Assembly: GCA_947175495.1 (NCBI GenBank)
Contig: CAMWNB010000004.1
Span: 21,551 to 85,550 of the forward strand
From: an uncultured Porphyromonadaceae bacterium
GTDB taxonomy: Bacteria; Bacteroidota; Bacteroidia; Bacteroidales; Muribaculaceae
Direction of reading: 5' to 3'
DNA: 64,000 nt
Within the stretch, counting starts at the first letter, position 1. Every line of letters starts with the position of its first letter. Positions 42,552 to 50,277 of this stretch are shown piece after piece. The notes beneath the pieces are model-generated. The model did not search any database. It was not told the DNA's origin and saw nothing but the letters and a program-made list of their open reading frames with translations. A program made the translations under genes and the position numbers.

Positions 42552-44842
42552 GGCGCCTGCTCGCGGCAACAGTGGCGGCGGCCATAGCCCTCGGCGGAGG
42601 AGCACGCCAGAGCGTGGGCCTGGTGCTGAGCGGCGGCGGAGCCAAAGGCATAGCCCACATAGGCGTCATCAAGGCCCTGGAAGAAAACGACATTCCCATC
42701 GACTTCGTGGCCGGCACATCCATGGGCGCCATCGTCGGCTCGCTCTACGCCATGGGCTACACGCCCGACGAGATGATGGAACTTGTGACGTCACGCTCGT
42801 TCGGCTACTGGAGCACGGGCACAATCGACCCGTCGCTGTCCTACTATTTCAGCGCCCCCGAGCCGTCGCCGGCCATGTTCAGCTTCAGCGTGGGGCGCTC
42901 CGACTCCACCGACGCAGTGCCCGCAAGTCTCATATCGCCACTGCCCATGAACTTCGAGTTCATGCGCCTGTTCTCGCCCTACACCGCCGCTTGCGGCGGC
43001 GACTTCGACCGCCTCATGGTGCCCTTCCGCTGCGTGGCCAGCGACGGCGAGGCCAAGCACAAGGTGGTGCTTAGCCGGGGCGACCTCGGCCGCAGCGTGC
43101 GCGCATCCATGAGTTTCCCCGGTGTATTCCAGCCCACCGAAATCGACGGGCGCCTGCTCTACGACGGCGGCATCTACGACAATTTCCCACTCGACGTGAT
43201 GCGAGCCGACTTCGCCCCCGACATCATGATAGGCGTCGACGTGTCGAGCACCGACAGCGGTTCAAACACATCGCTGATGGCACAGATCGAAAACCTCATC
43301 TGCGCGCCGGAAGCCTCCGGCGTGCCGGCCGACGAACTTGTGCGCCTGCGCCTGCACCTCGACCGCTTCGGCCTGCTCGACTTCCAGAAAGCCCGCGAGA
43401 TAAGCAAGATTGGCTACGACTTCGCCATAGAGCGCATCGACAGCATCCGCGAGCGCGTCACCGCCCGCACCCCGGCCGAAGCGCGCGACATGCGCCGCGC
43501 TATCTTCCGCAGCCGAGTGCCATACCTGCGCTTCGACAGCATCAGCGTGCATGGCGGCGGAACGCAGCAGAACCGCTACATAGCCCACCTCTTCGGCCAG
43601 GGCAACAATGCCGTGGCAGCCGACACCTTCGGCGTGGAAAAAGCCCGCGAGGCATACTACCGCGCCATCTCCACCGGACGCGTGCGCGACATGCGCCTGA
43701 CGGCCACGCGTCCCGACTCGGCCACACTCTTCAGCCTCGACGCACGCGCATGGCTCCGCAACGGCGCCAGGGCAGCCGTCGGCGGCTACCTCACCTCGTC
43801 GACCAACAGCTATCTCTACCTCTCCGGCCGCTACTCGTCGATGAGCTTCCACAGCCTTGACGCCGGCCTGCAGGCTTGGATAGGCCAGAGCTACATGGCG
43901 GGCGCCGTCGACGGACGCTTCTACACACCCACCAGGCTGCCGATGTCCATCAGTGCCGAGGCCGTGGCCAGCCGCCGCAAGTACTACGAATCGGCAGCGG
44001 CGTTCTTCGACAACCGTCTCCCGGTCTATGTGATAGAAAAAGAGTACTTCGGCCGACTCAAGCTGAGCGCCGCCGCCGGACGCTCCGGCGCAGTCGACAT
44101 ATTCAGCGGTGTGGGAAATCTCATCGACTACTTCTACCGCGACAACTCCATCGGCAACTACGCATTCGGCCGCGACCGCGCATCATACGTTCTGTGGCAG
44201 GCCGGTGCCGCCTACCGCCGCTCGACGCTCAACGCCGAGAACTATCCCGTCGAGGGCACTTCCGTGGCCGTGCGCGCCATGGCCGTGGGCGGCAGTTTCA
44301 GCCACCGCTCGGCCATCACCGGCAACACCGCCCAGAAGTCGTCGCCCCTGTGGGGACAGGCCGAGGCGCGCGTGCGCAGCTATCTGCCCGCCTCGCGCAG
44401 GTTCAGCATGGGCCTCGAAGGCCACGCCATGCTCTCCACGCGCAAGCTCGCCGCCAACTACAACGCCGCCATCACCGGTGCGCCGGCATTCGAGCCCACC
44501 CCTTCGGCGGCCAACGCATTCCGCGCCTCGTTCCGCGCCAACAGCTTCGTAGCCGCCGGCCTTGTGCCCGTCTACCGCTACAGCGACGCCCTCAGCGCCC
44601 GCCTCGGCGTCTACGGATTCCTGCCTCTGCGGGCCATCTGCGAGCGCCCCGACACCTACGAAGCCTGCTACGGCCGATGGTTCCGCGACCCGGAATTCTT
44701 CGGCGAGGCCGCCATCGTCTACAAACTTCCCTTCGCCGCCATCACAGGATGGTGCAACTACTCCACCGGCGCCACTGCCGGATGGAACGCAGGCATCTCC
44801 TTCGGCGTTTATCTCACAGCTCCCAAGTTCCTACAATTATGA
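42548..44842 (+). CDS. Patatin-like phospholipase with outer-membrane barrel (type Vd-like layout)
   Basis: A 764-residue exported protein. After a signal peptide comes a patatin domain with the oxyanion motif LSGGGAKGIAH (28-38), the Ser58 nucleophile in GTSMG and the catalytic Asp in YDGGIYDNFPLDV (about 206). Residues about 310-385 resemble a POTRA domain (VPYLRFDSISVHGG), and about 385-764 form a BamA-type barrel ending in ISFGVYLTAPKFLQL. This order matches type Vd autotransporters such as PlpD and FplA, so the phospholipase may be shown on the surface or act in the outer membrane. Start and end both overlap neighbours as ATGA (serB, proC). Confidence 0.85.
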   Translation: MRRLLAATVAAAIALGGGARQSVGLVLSGGGAKGIAHIGVIKALEENDIPIDFVAGTSMGAIVGSLYAMGYTPDEMMELVTSRSFGYWSTGTIDPSLSYYFSAPEPSPAMFSFSVGRSDSTDAVPASLISPLPMNFEFMRLFSPYTAACGGDFDRLMVPFRCVASDGEAKHKVVLSRGDLGRSVRASMSFPGVFQPTEIDGRLLYDGGIYDNFPLDVMRADFAPDIMIGVDVSSTDSGSNTSLMAQIENLICAPEASGVPADELVRLRLHLDRFGLLDFQKAREISKIGYDFAIERIDSIRERVTARTPAEARDMRRAIFRSRVPYLRFDSISVHGGGTQQNRYIAHLFGQGNNAVAADTFGVEKAREAYYRAISTGRVRDMRLTATRPDSATLFSLDARAWLRNGARAAVGGYLTSSTNSYLYLSGRYSSMSFHSLDAGLQAWIGQSYMAGAVDGRFYTPTRLPMSISAEAVASRRKYYESAAAFFDNRLPVYVIEKEYFGRLKLSAAAGRSGAVDIFSGVGNLIDYFYRDNSIGNYAFGRDRASYVLWQAGAAYRRSTLNAENYPVEGTSVAVRAMAVGGSFSHRSAITGNTAQKSSPLWGQAEARVRSYLPASRRFSMGLEGHAMLSTRKLAANYNAAITGAPAFEPTPSAANAFRASFRANSFVAAGLVPVYRYSDALSARLGVYGFLPLRAICERPDTYEACYGRWFRDPEFFGEAAIVYKLPFAAITGWCNYSTGATAGWNAGISFGVYLTAPKFLQL

Positions 44843-45603
44843 AAATAGCAGTAATAGGCACAGGCCACATGGGCGCGCCCATCGCCCGCGCGCTCAGCGA
44901 GGCCGGATGCGCAGTGTCAGTCTACAACCGCACCGCCGCCAAGGCCGAGGCGCTCGCCGCCGCATGTCCGGGCATGACGGTGGCCGCAAGTGCCGCCGAG
45001 GCAGCAGCCGGCGCCGACATGGTGGTGCTCGCAGTCAAGCCCCATCTCATCCTCGATGTCATGCACCTCGTGCTCCCTGCCGCCCCGCAGGCCGCCATAG
45101 TGTCGCTCGCGCCCGGCATCACACTGGAGCGCCTTGCCGCCGAAGGCGCCGCGCGCGTGCTCCGGCTGATGCCCAACGTGGCCATTGCCTGCGGCGAGGG
45201 CATGAGCTTCATCTGCCACAGCGCCGATGCCGCCGCCGATGCTTCGGCGCTCGCCGGCTTCCTCGCTCCCACGGGCCGTGTGGCCGTCGTGGAAGAGCGT
45301 CTGTTCGAGCCGGCCATGGCCGTGGCCTCCTGCGGCATAGCCTACGCGCTCCGCTATGTGCGCGCGGCTGTCGAGGGCGCAGTGGCGCTCGGCATCGCGC
45401 CCGCCGACGCCACCGCCTATGTGGCGCAGACACTCCGCGGCACCGCCGCCATGCTCCTGCAGCCGGGCGCGCCCCACCCGGAAGCCCTCGTCGACAGCGT
45501 CACCACCCCCGGCGGCTCCACCATCCGCGGTCTCATGGCCATGGAGCAGGCCGGCTTTTCCCATGCCGTCGCCGCCGGCCTGCTCGCCTGCGTCAGCAAA
45601 TAA
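44839..45603 (+). CDS. proC: Pyrroline-5-carboxylate reductase
   Basis: A 254-residue NAD(P)-dependent enzyme for the last step of proline synthesis. The nucleotide-binding motif is KIAVIGTGHMGAPIARALSE, followed by LAVKPHLILDV and RLMPNVAIACGEGMSF. The C-terminal dimer domain holds VTTPGGSTIRGLMAMEQAG, the diagnostic motif. The start overlaps the patatin gene stop (ATGA). The grouping serB-patatin-proC has no obvious pathway logic apart from amino-acid synthesis at both ends. Confidence 0.93.
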   Translation: MKIAVIGTGHMGAPIARALSEAGCAVSVYNRTAAKAEALAAACPGMTVAASAAEAAAGADMVVLAVKPHLILDVMHLVLPAAPQAAIVSLAPGITLERLAAEGAARVLRLMPNVAIACGEGMSFICHSADAAADASALAGFLAPTGRVAVVEERLFEPAMAVASCGIAYALRYVRAAVEGAVALGIAPADATAYVAQTLRGTAAMLLQPGAPHPEALVDSVTTPGGSTIRGLMAMEQAGFSHAVAAGLLACVSK

Positions 45604-45631
45604 TGATATAAACGGAATAAATTCAATCTAC

Positions 45632-45958
45632 ATGAACAAGGCTATACTGATGGGCAACGTGGGCGCCGACCCCAAGATGCGATTCGTGCAGACGCGCCTT
45701 GTGGCCGAATTCTCCCTCGCCACCAACGAACCGGCCCACCGCACAGCTGCCGGCGTGGAAATCCCCGAGCGCACCGAGTGGCACAACATAGTCATGTGGG
45801 ACGCCAACGCCGAATTTGCCGAAAAATACATCCGCAAAGGCTCCCGCCTGCTCATCGAAGGAAAAATCCGCACGCGCTATTGGGAAGACCGCAACGCCAT
45901 CAAGCACACCACAACATCCGTCTACGTCGACTCCTTCGAACTCCTCCCGCGCGGCTGA
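45632..45958 (+). CDS. ssb: Short single-stranded DNA-binding protein (OB fold only)
   Basis: A 108-residue SSB. AILMGNVGADPKMRF, EFSLATNEPAHR, TEWHNIVMWDANAEFAEKYI, GSRLLIEGKIRTRYWED and VYVDSFELL cover the whole OB fold. The protein then stops at PRG, with no flexible linker and no acidic DDxxF tip used by full-length SSB to recruit partners. It is therefore probably a secondary SSB, and a full-length copy would be expected elsewhere in the genome. The start at 45632 lies 28 bp after proC. Confidence 0.88.
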   Translation: MNKAILMGNVGADPKMRFVQTRLVAEFSLATNEPAHRTAAGVEIPERTEWHNIVMWDANAEFAEKYIRKGSRLLIEGKIRTRYWEDRNAIKHTTTSVYVDSFELLPRG

Positions 45959-46059
45959 CGCATAAGTTAAATAATGTTACTCATAATAAACCTTTTGTCG
46001 GCCGCGGCGTCTTATTGATGTACAAAATGAAAGAAACAAGCTTCAAAAACATCAAAGAC

Positions 46060-46581
46060 ATGAAAAAGAAATTCACAACCGTCGCTCTCGCTCTCGTAGC
46101 AGCCCTCGGCATCGGAGCCGCCGCTCAGACCGCAACCCCCGCAACCTGCAACCGGGCCAACAAGGCACGCTGCGAGCAGCAGCGCCCCGACCGCCAGAAC
46201 CGCGACAGCGTGGAAATGGCAGTGCTCTTCGAAGGCATCACCCTCACCCCCGAGCAGCAGACCAAACTGCAGACCCTCCGCGACAGCCGCAAAGAGGCAC
46301 GCACCGCCAAGGCGGAGCAGGCAAAACAGCAGCGCGCCGACCGCCGCAAGCAAGCAGTAGAGATGAAGCGCCAACGCCTCGCCGACATGAAGCAGATACT
46401 CACCCCCGAGCAGTACGTTGTCTATCTGGAGAACATCGTCGTCAACCAGCCCTCTCAGCCCGCCATGCGCGCCGGCAAGGACGGACGCATGGCCCGGAAG
46501 AACAATGCCGGCAAAGACATGAAAGCCTACGCCGGCGACCGCGCCCGCAACGCCCGCCCCACAAAAACTGCCGCCAACTGA
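46060..46581 (+). CDS. Secreted LTxxQ-motif (Spy/CpxP-like) protein
   Basis: A 173-residue protein with a clear signal peptide (KKKFTTVALALVAALGIGAAA). I prefer the ATG at 46060, which puts the signal sequence at the N-terminus; ATG at 46018 would add 14 residues before it. Two LTxxQ motifs (ITLTPEQQTKLQTL and QILTPEQYVVYL) flank a long, charged helix rich in Arg, Lys and Gln. Family members are periplasmic chaperones or envelope-stress sensors. The C-terminal 40 residues are basic and look disordered. The upstream 100 bp hold no clear promoter, and a terminator follows. Confidence 0.72.
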   Translation: MKKKFTTVALALVAALGIGAAAQTATPATCNRANKARCEQQRPDRQNRDSVEMAVLFEGITLTPEQQTKLQTLRDSRKEARTAKAEQAKQQRADRRKQAVEMKRQRLADMKQILTPEQYVVYLENIVVNQPSQPAMRAGKDGRMARKNNAGKDMKAYAGDRARNARPTKTAAN

Positions 46582-46602
46582 CAAAAACTCTGTCTCATAT
46601 CA

Positions 46603-46635
46603 CACAAAAGCAGCCCGACCGGCTGCTTTTTTTGT
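46603..46635 (+). terminator. Intrinsic terminator after the LTxxQ gene
   Basis: AAAAGCAGCC (46606-46615) pairs with GGCTGCTTTT (46621-46630) around a CGACC loop, followed by TTT. The complementary A-tract upstream may also serve the converging minus-strand gene. Confidence 0.82.
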
Positions 46636-46664
46636 GGGAATAATGTAGCAATGTCAATGACGCC

Positions 46665-48206
46665 CTACGAGCCGATGCGCATGATGTCGCGCTCAAAGCT
46701 TTCGCGGCTTACAGCCCGCGCTTTCAGGCGGTTGCGATAGGCATAGATGGTGTTAAGAGAGTAGTTCAGCACCTGCGCTATGCTCGACGAATCCTCGATG
46801 CCCAGACGCATGAAAGCCAGGATGCGCAGGTCGGTGTTCAGTTTCTCACCCTCTTTCAGCGCTATCCGCTCGTCGGGCCGCAGCAGCGCGTTCACTTCTT
46901 CCACAAACGTGGGATATATGTGCAGAAACGCATCGTCAAACACCTCGTAGAACTCGCGGCTCTCCTCCTCCACGAATTTTCCGTTCTTGGCCATGCGGTA
47001 GAGATCGTCCACCTGTCCCGCTCCGATTTTGCGGGTCACGAGCTTGCTGAACTGCTTCAGCTTGTCCATATACACCGAGCACAGCGTAAGAAACTGGCTT
47101 ATATACACCTCCTTCGTATGGTTGGCGTCGCTCAGCTTCTCCTGCAGGCGACGCATCCGGCGCATCTCGCGCCGCAGGGCGAAAAGCGTGCCGAACAGCA
47201 CTATCACCAAAACGGCCATGCCCAGCATTATCCACACGTCGCGCCGTCGCGCGTCCGACGTCTTGCGGGCATATGCCTGCTCGATGTAGGGCAGCGAACG
47301 GGCGCTCTCAAGCATGCGCACCTCCGCGCCGCACTCCACGGCGTTGGTCAGCGCGGTCGACAGATACAGGTAGGCCCGGTCGATGTCGCCGTGCGCGTAC
47401 AGCGACGCCCCCAGCTCCTGCAGCGATGCCACCTCGCGCGTGGCCGAGCGCAGATCGGCGATAGCCGACTCCGTAAGATAGTAGAGCCGCGAACGCTCGT
47501 CGCCCTCCGAGCGTGCTATCGCCGAAAGATGGTGGGCGGCGCGGGCGCGCAGCATGTCGGACAGCGTGTCGCGTCCCATCAGTTCCGTCAGCAGCACACG
47601 CGCACGCGCATGCCGGCCGCTCAGATAAGCGTTCTCGCCAAGATGAAACAGATATTCGTCGCTCTCGGGGTCGATGTTCTCAAGCAGCCGTTCCTGCATC
47701 CGCACCGAGCGGGCCGCATATTTGCTGTTGAACTCCGGATAGCGCTCGAAAAAAGCAGCCAGATAGCTGTACATCTGCCTCGCATGGTCGTAGTACAGAG
47801 CCATGTCGGCGGAGCCCAGCTGCGTGGTGTCCACTTGCTCCAGCTTGGCCTCCGCGCTGTCGAAAAGGCCGGCCAGCGGCAGCAGCGATGCCATGTGCAG
47901 CCGGGCCTTCTGCAGTTCGGCGCCGGTGCATTCCGCCTCGGCGCGGCGCAGGTAGGCCAGCGCCGAGTCGTTGTTGAAGCCGGCATACGCCCGCGCGATA
48001 AGCGTGGCCGGGGCGCCGGCGGCGCGCATGCTGTCGATGCGGGCCTGGCGCGATGCAATGTGGCGCGGCCGCAGCTGCAGCTCACGGTCGAGGCGCACGA
48101 GCGCGCGCTCCACGTCGCTGTCCGAGGCCTGCGCCCCGGGCAGCGCGGCGGCCGCCACAGCCCCGAGCACAATCGCGAGTATCGACAGCACCACGTTTCT
48201 CATCAC
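46665..48206 (-). CDS. DUF6377-type TPR membrane protein with C-terminal HTH-like region
   Basis: A 513-residue protein. A signal peptide (VVLSILAIVLGAVAAAALPG) is followed by a helical TPR-type region to about residue 320. One membrane helix (WIMLGMAVLVIVLFGTLFAL, about 332-351) and a cytoplasmic coiled segment (REMRRMRRLQEKLSDANHTK) follow. The C-terminal LRILAFMRLGIEDSSSIAQV and LNYSLNTIYAYRNRLKARA resemble a LuxR-like helix-turn-helix. This layout is typical of Bacteroidetes DUF6377 proteins, which look like one-component membrane regulators with a periplasmic sensor. The ligand is unknown. It overlaps the mutL stop as ATGA. Confidence 0.75.
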   Translation of the reverse strand: MMRNVVLSILAIVLGAVAAAALPGAQASDSDVERALVRLDRELQLRPRHIASRQARIDSMRAAGAPATLIARAYAGFNNDSALAYLRRAEAECTGAELQKARLHMASLLPLAGLFDSAEAKLEQVDTTQLGSADMALYYDHARQMYSYLAAFFERYPEFNSKYAARSVRMQERLLENIDPESDEYLFHLGENAYLSGRHARARVLLTELMGRDTLSDMLRARAAHHLSAIARSEGDERSRLYYLTESAIADLRSATREVASLQELGASLYAHGDIDRAYLYLSTALTNAVECGAEVRMLESARSLPYIEQAYARKTSDARRRDVWIMLGMAVLVIVLFGTLFALRREMRRMRRLQEKLSDANHTKEVYISQFLTLCSVYMDKLKQFSKLVTRKIGAGQVDDLYRMAKNGKFVEEESREFYEVFDDAFLHIYPTFVEEVNALLRPDERIALKEGEKLNTDLRILAFMRLGIEDSSSIAQVLNYSLNTIYAYRNRLKARAVSRESFERDIMRIGS

Positions 48207-50107
48207 TGGAAAAGTCTTTCTATGGCATCATTGTCGACCACGGCTATCACACGCAGCCCGTCGGGAGTGTAGGCGGGAGCCGGCAGGCGCATCAGGTCGG
48301 CCGTCAGCGCGTCCATCTCGTCGGCCGTCAGCACGCGCCCGGCGCGTATGGCCGAAGCCTTGGCAAGGGCCAGGGCGGCCGTCGTGCGCACACTCTCGGA
48401 ATCGTGGGCGCCGGTCGCGGCCACGTCGTCGGCCATGGCGGCGAGCAGCTCCGAAGGGCTCACGCCGGCGATGTCGGCGGGCACGCCGTTTATGGCCCAT
48501 GTGCCCCCGCCGAGCGGAGCGATGTCGAAACCCATGTCGGCGGCTACATCGGCCATACCGGCCAGCGCGGCCGACTGCGACGGTGTCAGCTCGGCGCTGT
48601 CGGGAAAAATCAGGCGCTGCGTGGTTGCCGCGCCGTCGCGGCGGGTGTCGGTGAAGCGGGCAAACAGCACGTTGACGTGGGCGCGGTGCTGGTCGATCAG
48701 CGTAAGCCCCGATGGCGACGGCATGGCTATGTAGCGCCCGCGCAGTTGCAGGCAGCGGCCCGATGCGCCGTCCGTGGCACACTCCGCCGCCGGGATGCCG
48801 GGCAGTTCGGGAATTGCGTCGGCCAGTTCGGCAGCGTCGTTGAGAGCGCTTGCGCGCACCTCCTCAAAGCCCGCGGCACGCTCGCCGGCAAACTGCTCGT
48901 AGAGTTTCTGCCAGTCGGTCACCGGCCTCGGCGCATGGCGCGACGCCGCTGCCGGCTCACTGTTGAAGCGGCTCTCGCGCTTGCCGGCCGGCGTCTCGGC
49001 AAAGGGGTTGTAGCTGTCGTCCACAGCCGTGTCGGGCACCGTCACTCCCGCGCGGGGGTCGAATGCGGGGATGTCCGGCGCGTCCTCCACGTCGAAATCC
49101 ATGGCTCCGCTCACGTTGAAGCGTCCGAGGCTCTCCTTGATTGCGGCCACGAGCACGTCGCGGATGGGCATCTCGTCCTCGAACTTTATCTCATGCTTCT
49201 GCGGATGGATGTTCACGTCGATGTTGGCGGGGTCCACCTCGAAGTTTATGAAGTAGCTGGGCTGCGCCTCCGGCGATATCAGCGCCTGGTAGCAGTCCAT
49301 CACGGCGCGGTGGAAGAAGGGATGGCGCATGTTGCGGCCGTTCACGCTGAAAAACTGCTGAAAGCCGCGCTTCTTGGCGGCCGACGGCAGGCCGATGTAG
49401 CCGGAGATGCGCACGAAGGGTGCCGACGTGCCGATGGGCAGCAGCGAGCGGTCGAGCGACTTGCCGAAGAGGTCGATGATGCGCTGCTTGTCGGTGGCGT
49501 GGCGCAGCTGGTGCAGCGTGACGTCATTGCTTATGAGGGTGAAGTCTATGTCGGGGTTCACGAGTGCCAGACGCTCGAACTCGCGCAGGATGTGGCCCAG
49601 CTCCACGGAGTCTTTCTTCAGGAACTTGCGGCGCGCCGGGAGGTTGAAAAACAGGTTTTTCACCATTATGTTGCTGCCGGGCGTGGCGGCTATGGGGTCC
49701 TGGCTCTCGAATTTCGACTCCGACAGACACAGACGCGTGCCCATCTCGTCGCCCTTGCGCATCGTGCGCAGTTCCACCTGCGCCACTGCCACTATCGACG
49801 GCAGAGCCTCGCCGCGGAAACCCATCGTGTGCAGCGCATATAGGTCGGTGGCGTCGGATATCTTGCTGGTGGCATGGCGTTCAAAGGCCATGCGGGCGTC
49901 GCTCGGCGACATGCCGCAGCCGTTGTCCACCACCTGCACAAGCGTGCGCCCGGCGTCCTTGATGATGATGCTTATGGAGGTAGCTCCCGCGTCCACGGCG
50001 TTTTCCACCAGCTCTTTCACCACCGAAGCCGGACGCTGTATCACCTCGCCGGCCGCTATCTGGTTGGCCACCGAGTCGGGAAGCAGTTTGATTATATCGG
50101 GATTCAT
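48203..50107 (-). CDS. mutL: DNA mismatch repair protein MutL
   Basis: A 634-residue protein. The GHKL ATPase domain is intact: VVKELVENAVDAGATSI, VVDNGCGMSPSDARMAFERH, GFRGEALPSIV and the domain-2 segment FFSVNGRNMRHPFFHRAV. A Pro/Ala-rich linker spans about 345-450. In the C-terminal dimer domain the endonuclease motif DQHAxxExxxxE reads DQHRAHVNVLFA (472-483), and the CPHGRP metal motif reads TPDGLR. The nicking site therefore appears absent. It should still couple MutS to downstream repair. The downstream DUF6377 gene overlaps it (ATGA). Confidence 0.94.
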   Translation of the reverse strand: MNPDIIKLLPDSVANQIAAGEVIQRPASVVKELVENAVDAGATSISIIIKDAGRTLVQVVDNGCGMSPSDARMAFERHATSKISDATDLYALHTMGFRGEALPSIVAVAQVELRTMRKGDEMGTRLCLSESKFESQDPIAATPGSNIMVKNLFFNLPARRKFLKKDSVELGHILREFERLALVNPDIDFTLISNDVTLHQLRHATDKQRIIDLFGKSLDRSLLPIGTSAPFVRISGYIGLPSAAKKRGFQQFFSVNGRNMRHPFFHRAVMDCYQALISPEAQPSYFINFEVDPANIDVNIHPQKHEIKFEDEMPIRDVLVAAIKESLGRFNVSGAMDFDVEDAPDIPAFDPRAGVTVPDTAVDDSYNPFAETPAGKRESRFNSEPAAASRHAPRPVTDWQKLYEQFAGERAAGFEEVRASALNDAAELADAIPELPGIPAAECATDGASGRCLQLRGRYIAMPSPSGLTLIDQHRAHVNVLFARFTDTRRDGAATTQRLIFPDSAELTPSQSAALAGMADVAADMGFDIAPLGGGTWAINGVPADIAGVSPSELLAAMADDVAATGAHDSESVRTTAALALAKASAIRAGRVLTADEMDALTADLMRLPAPAYTPDGLRVIAVVDNDAIERLFQ

Positions 50108-50111
50108 GTCG

Positions 50112-50119
50112 CAAATTTA
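50112..50119 (-). promoter_or_regulatory. Promoter-like TAAATTTG next to the mutL ATG
   Basis: On the minus strand, TAAATTTG ends 4 bp before the mutL ATG. It has no -33 partner. If used, the transcript would be leaderless. The box at 50205-50198 is the more conventional candidate. Confidence 0.3.
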
Positions 50120-50197
50120 GCAAAAAAAACAATATGCACCGGCCTCGGCACGGCGCGGCAGCCATAGCCAAGGCCGCTTTATGTTCTGATTTTTCCA

Positions 50198-50227
50198 CAA
50201 AGATACAAATTTACCCCAAAACAGCAA
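50198..50227 (-). promoter_or_regulatory. mutL promoter (TTG-N19-TATCTTTG)
   Basis: On the minus strand, TTG at 50227-50225, a 19-bp spacer and TATCTTTG at 50205-50198. The predicted leader is about 85 nt. Another TAAATTTG lies at 50213-50206 inside the spacer. Confidence 0.6.
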
Positions 50228-50248
50228 CCGACAATCAGGAATTCTGAT

Positions 50249-50256
50249 TAAATTTG
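50249..50256 (+). promoter_or_regulatory. -7 box for the TPR/barrel operon (TAAATTTG)
   Basis: TAAATTTG fits TAnnTTTG and lies 21 bp before the preferred ATG at 50278, divergent to the mutL promoter. There is no clear -33 element. Confidence 0.5.
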
Positions 50257-50277
50257 CACATTAATATGAATATGTCA

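Noticed and set aside
41594..44842. 1082-residue version of the patatin protein
   Set aside because: The first 318 codons are a low-complexity shadow of serB; a signal peptide begins at 42548.
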